A stretch of DNA of 15,608 nt from JBPCRW01 sp050996405 (GTDB lineage: Bacteria; Acidobacteriota; Blastocatellia; Pyrinomonadales; Pyrinomonadaceae), in the NCBI GenBank assembly GCA_050996405.1, contig JBPCRW010000178.1:1-15608 (forward strand), given 5' to 3'. Shown in pieces: positions 14,274-15,608 of this stretch. Below the pieces are notes generated by a model. It made no database searches. It had not been told where the DNA came from and worked only from the letters and a program-made list of their open reading frames with translations. Each line of letters opens with the position of its first letter. Positions within the stretch are counted from its first letter, which is position 1. The translations under genes were made by a program, and so were the position numbers.

Positions 14274-15131
14274 ATGGCTTATCTGCAACCTGACAAACCC
14301 GAAAAAGTTTATCTGCCCGCGATTCGCGCGGCGAAGGAAAAAGGCGAAAAACTGGTTTGCCTGACGGCTTACGATTATCCGACGGCGCGAATCGTGGACG
14401 AAGCGGGCGTGGATATAATTCTGGTCGGCGACAGCATCGGCAACACGATTCACGGCTACGGCAACACGATTCCCGTCAGCCTCGACGAAATTTTGTCGGC
14501 TCTAATCGCCGTCAAACGCGGCACAGAACGCGCTATGGTCGTCGCCGATATGCCATATGGAACTTATCACGTTTCCGAAGATGAAACCGTGCGGAACGCG
14601 CTGAAATTGATGAAATACGGCGGCGCGGAAGCTGTCAAATTAGAAGGCGGACGCAATCGCTCGCGTCTTGTAAAAAGATTGGTTGACGAAGAAATTCCGG
14701 TCGTCGCGCACATCGGCTTAACGCCGCAGTCGGTTTATAAACTCGGCGGCTACCGCGTTCAAGGTCGCACGGCTGAAGCGGCAAAACGCCTTATCGAAGA
14801 TGCAAAATCGCTGGAAGAAGCCGGAGCGTTCGCCATCGTCTTGGAACTCGTGCCGCGCGAAGTTGCCGAAATTATTACGAAAGAACTGGAAATTTCCACG
14901 GTTGGCATCGGCGCGGGAAAGGAATGCGACATTCAAGTTTTAGTTCTTCACGATTTAATCGGAATGACTTTCGGCAGACAACCGCGCTTCGTTCGCCAAT
15001 ACGCCAACTTGCGCGAAGCAATGACCAAAGCCATTCAAAACTGGTCGCGCGACGTAAAAAACGAAAATTATCCGAACGAAAAAGAATCCTACGGTTTAAC
15101 GGAAGAAACGAAGGCGGAATTGATGAAGTGA
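14274..15131 (+). CDS. panB: 3-methyl-2-oxobutanoate hydroxymethyltransferase
   Basis: A 285-residue enzyme making ketopantoate from 2-oxoisovalerate and methylene-tetrahydrofolate, the first step of pantothenate synthesis. Mg ligands D53 (VGDS), D92 (VADMPYG) and E124 (KLEGG) are present, as is the catalytic-site E191 (LELVP). The barrel continues through VAHIGLTPQSV (144-154) and GIGAG (211-215); length is normal. ATG 14274 is chosen; a TTG at 14247 in the same frame would translate repeat R7. It is likely transcribed from the promoter at 14190 and overlaps the next gene by 4 nt. The folate cofactor links it to folK next door. Confidence 0.96.
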   Translation: MAYLQPDKPEKVYLPAIRAAKEKGEKLVCLTAYDYPTARIVDEAGVDIILVGDSIGNTIHGYGNTIPVSLDEILSALIAVKRGTERAMVVADMPYGTYHVSEDETVRNALKLMKYGGAEAVKLEGGRNRSRLVKRLVDEEIPVVAHIGLTPQSVYKLGGYRVQGRTAEAAKRLIEDAKSLEEAGAFAIVLELVPREVAEIITKELEISTVGIGAGKECDIQVLVLHDLIGMTFGRQPRFVRQYANLREAMTKAIQNWSRDVKNENYPNEKESYGLTEETKAELMK

Positions 15132-15499
15132 AAAAAGTAGTTGTCTTAATTATTATTTTCTTTTGTCTCAGCACTCACAATATAAGTGCGCAGAGAATAG
15201 GTTCGATTTGTATTCAAAAACTTAATTCGCCAAAAGGCGATTTTGAGGCAGATTGGTTTCTTAGAATCGGCAAAAGAGAACGTATCCCGCTTTCCTATCA
15301 AGACAATACCTTTATCGGGCATCTATCATTGACGGAAATCCATACAATTAAAATTTATCAGGGCAGTTTTGTTATAACATCATTTAAGTTCAAGTTTGGA
15401 ACTTACAAAACTTTCAAACTCTGCTTGCGAATGAATAATTTATACGAAACTTGGCAGTTTGACGCAATAAAAAGTTCAAAAACTTGCAGTTGTAAATAA
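15128..15499 (+). CDS. Small exported protein of unknown function within the pan operon
   Basis: A 123-residue protein starting at GTG 15128, which overlaps the panB TGA as GTGA, so coupling is likely; its stop is 6 nt before panC. The N-terminus KKVVVLIIIFFCLSTHNISA is a clear signal peptide with a cut after A21. The mature part (about 102 residues) is beta-rich, with C28, C99, C120 and C122, which could form disulfides, and ends CSCK. I do not recognise the family. It is A/T richer than panB and panC, and pantothenate synthesis needs no exported protein, so it is probably an insertion into the operon. No in-frame ATG lies near the start. Confidence 0.72.
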   Translation: MKKVVVLIIIFFCLSTHNISAQRIGSICIQKLNSPKGDFEADWFLRIGKRERIPLSYQDNTFIGHLSLTEIHTIKIYQGSFVITSFKFKFGTYKTFKLCLRMNNLYETWQFDAIKSSKTCSCK

Positions 15500-15505
15500 A
15501 ATTTT

Positions 15506-15608
15506 ATGGAAATTATCAACCGCAAACAAAGAATGTTTTCAATCGCGCGGAAGCTGCGGCGCGAGAATAAAACGGTTGGACTTGTGCCGACGATGGGCGC
15601 GCTGCACG
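15506..15608 (+). CDS. panC: Pantoate-beta-alanine ligase (N-terminal fragment, cut by window edge)
   Basis: The first 34 residues from ATG 15506 to the window end. VGLVPTMGALH (24-34) is the ATP-binding HIGH-like start of PanC, which joins pantoate and beta-alanine using ATP to give pantothenate. It follows the small exported protein by 6 nt and completes the folK-panB-panC cluster. Truncated only by the window boundary. Confidence 0.93.
   Translation, partial: MEIINRKQRMFSIARKLRRENKTVGLVPTMGALH

Overview
Organism. The window looks like chromosomal DNA of an Acidobacteriota bacterium, probably class Blastocatellia. The pointers are a secreted VWA protein of the acidobacterial VWFA-related type (10357-11598), a large secreted SpoIVB/S55-like protein (8285-10141), a YggX homologue with extra CxxC pairs, moderate GC with A/T-rich gaps, and frequent gaps built around long inverted repeats. 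This is inference from protein families; there is no rRNA, tRNA, CRISPR array or insertion sequence here. Layout. (1) 179-3233, minus strand: a probable operon read msrC (free methionine-R-sulfoxide reductase), DUF2721 membrane protein, pflX-like radical SAM protein, bcp/PrxQ peroxiredoxin and yggX-like Fe-trafficking protein, closed by an intrinsic terminator at 124-157. Three of the five genes point to oxidative-stress defence. (2) 3361-4224, plus: inositol-monophosphatase/CysQ-family phosphatase. It converges on rpiA (4266-4940, minus), which diverges from an SbcD/Mre11-like nuclease (5014-6267), followed by a Lon-N domain protein (6321-7022). (3) 7148-8131, minus: membrane-anchored alpha/beta-hydrolase fold protein lacking the usual catalytic Ser and His. 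(4) 8285-11598, plus: two exported proteins, S55-like and VWA-like. (5) 11610-12132: low-GC DUF4160/DUF2442 pair, the first with a frameshift. (6) 12151-13446, minus: Schlafen/AlbA_2-type ATP-binding protein. (7) 13637 to the right edge: folK, panB, a small exported protein of unknown function and the start of panC, a folate/pantothenate cluster. How the genes work together. PanB and PanC act in pantothenate synthesis and FolK in folate synthesis. Bcp, MsrC and YggX plausibly share redox and iron-sulfur protection. Most striking signal. Seven intergenic spaces hold inverted repeats with one grammar: each arm is made of two to four contiguous degenerate copies of a short unit (7, 9, 10 or 14 nt). 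The unit sequence differs at every locus, and the far arm is the near-exact reverse complement. Several arms include stop codons of the flanking genes, and one loop contains a near-consensus promoter for panB.
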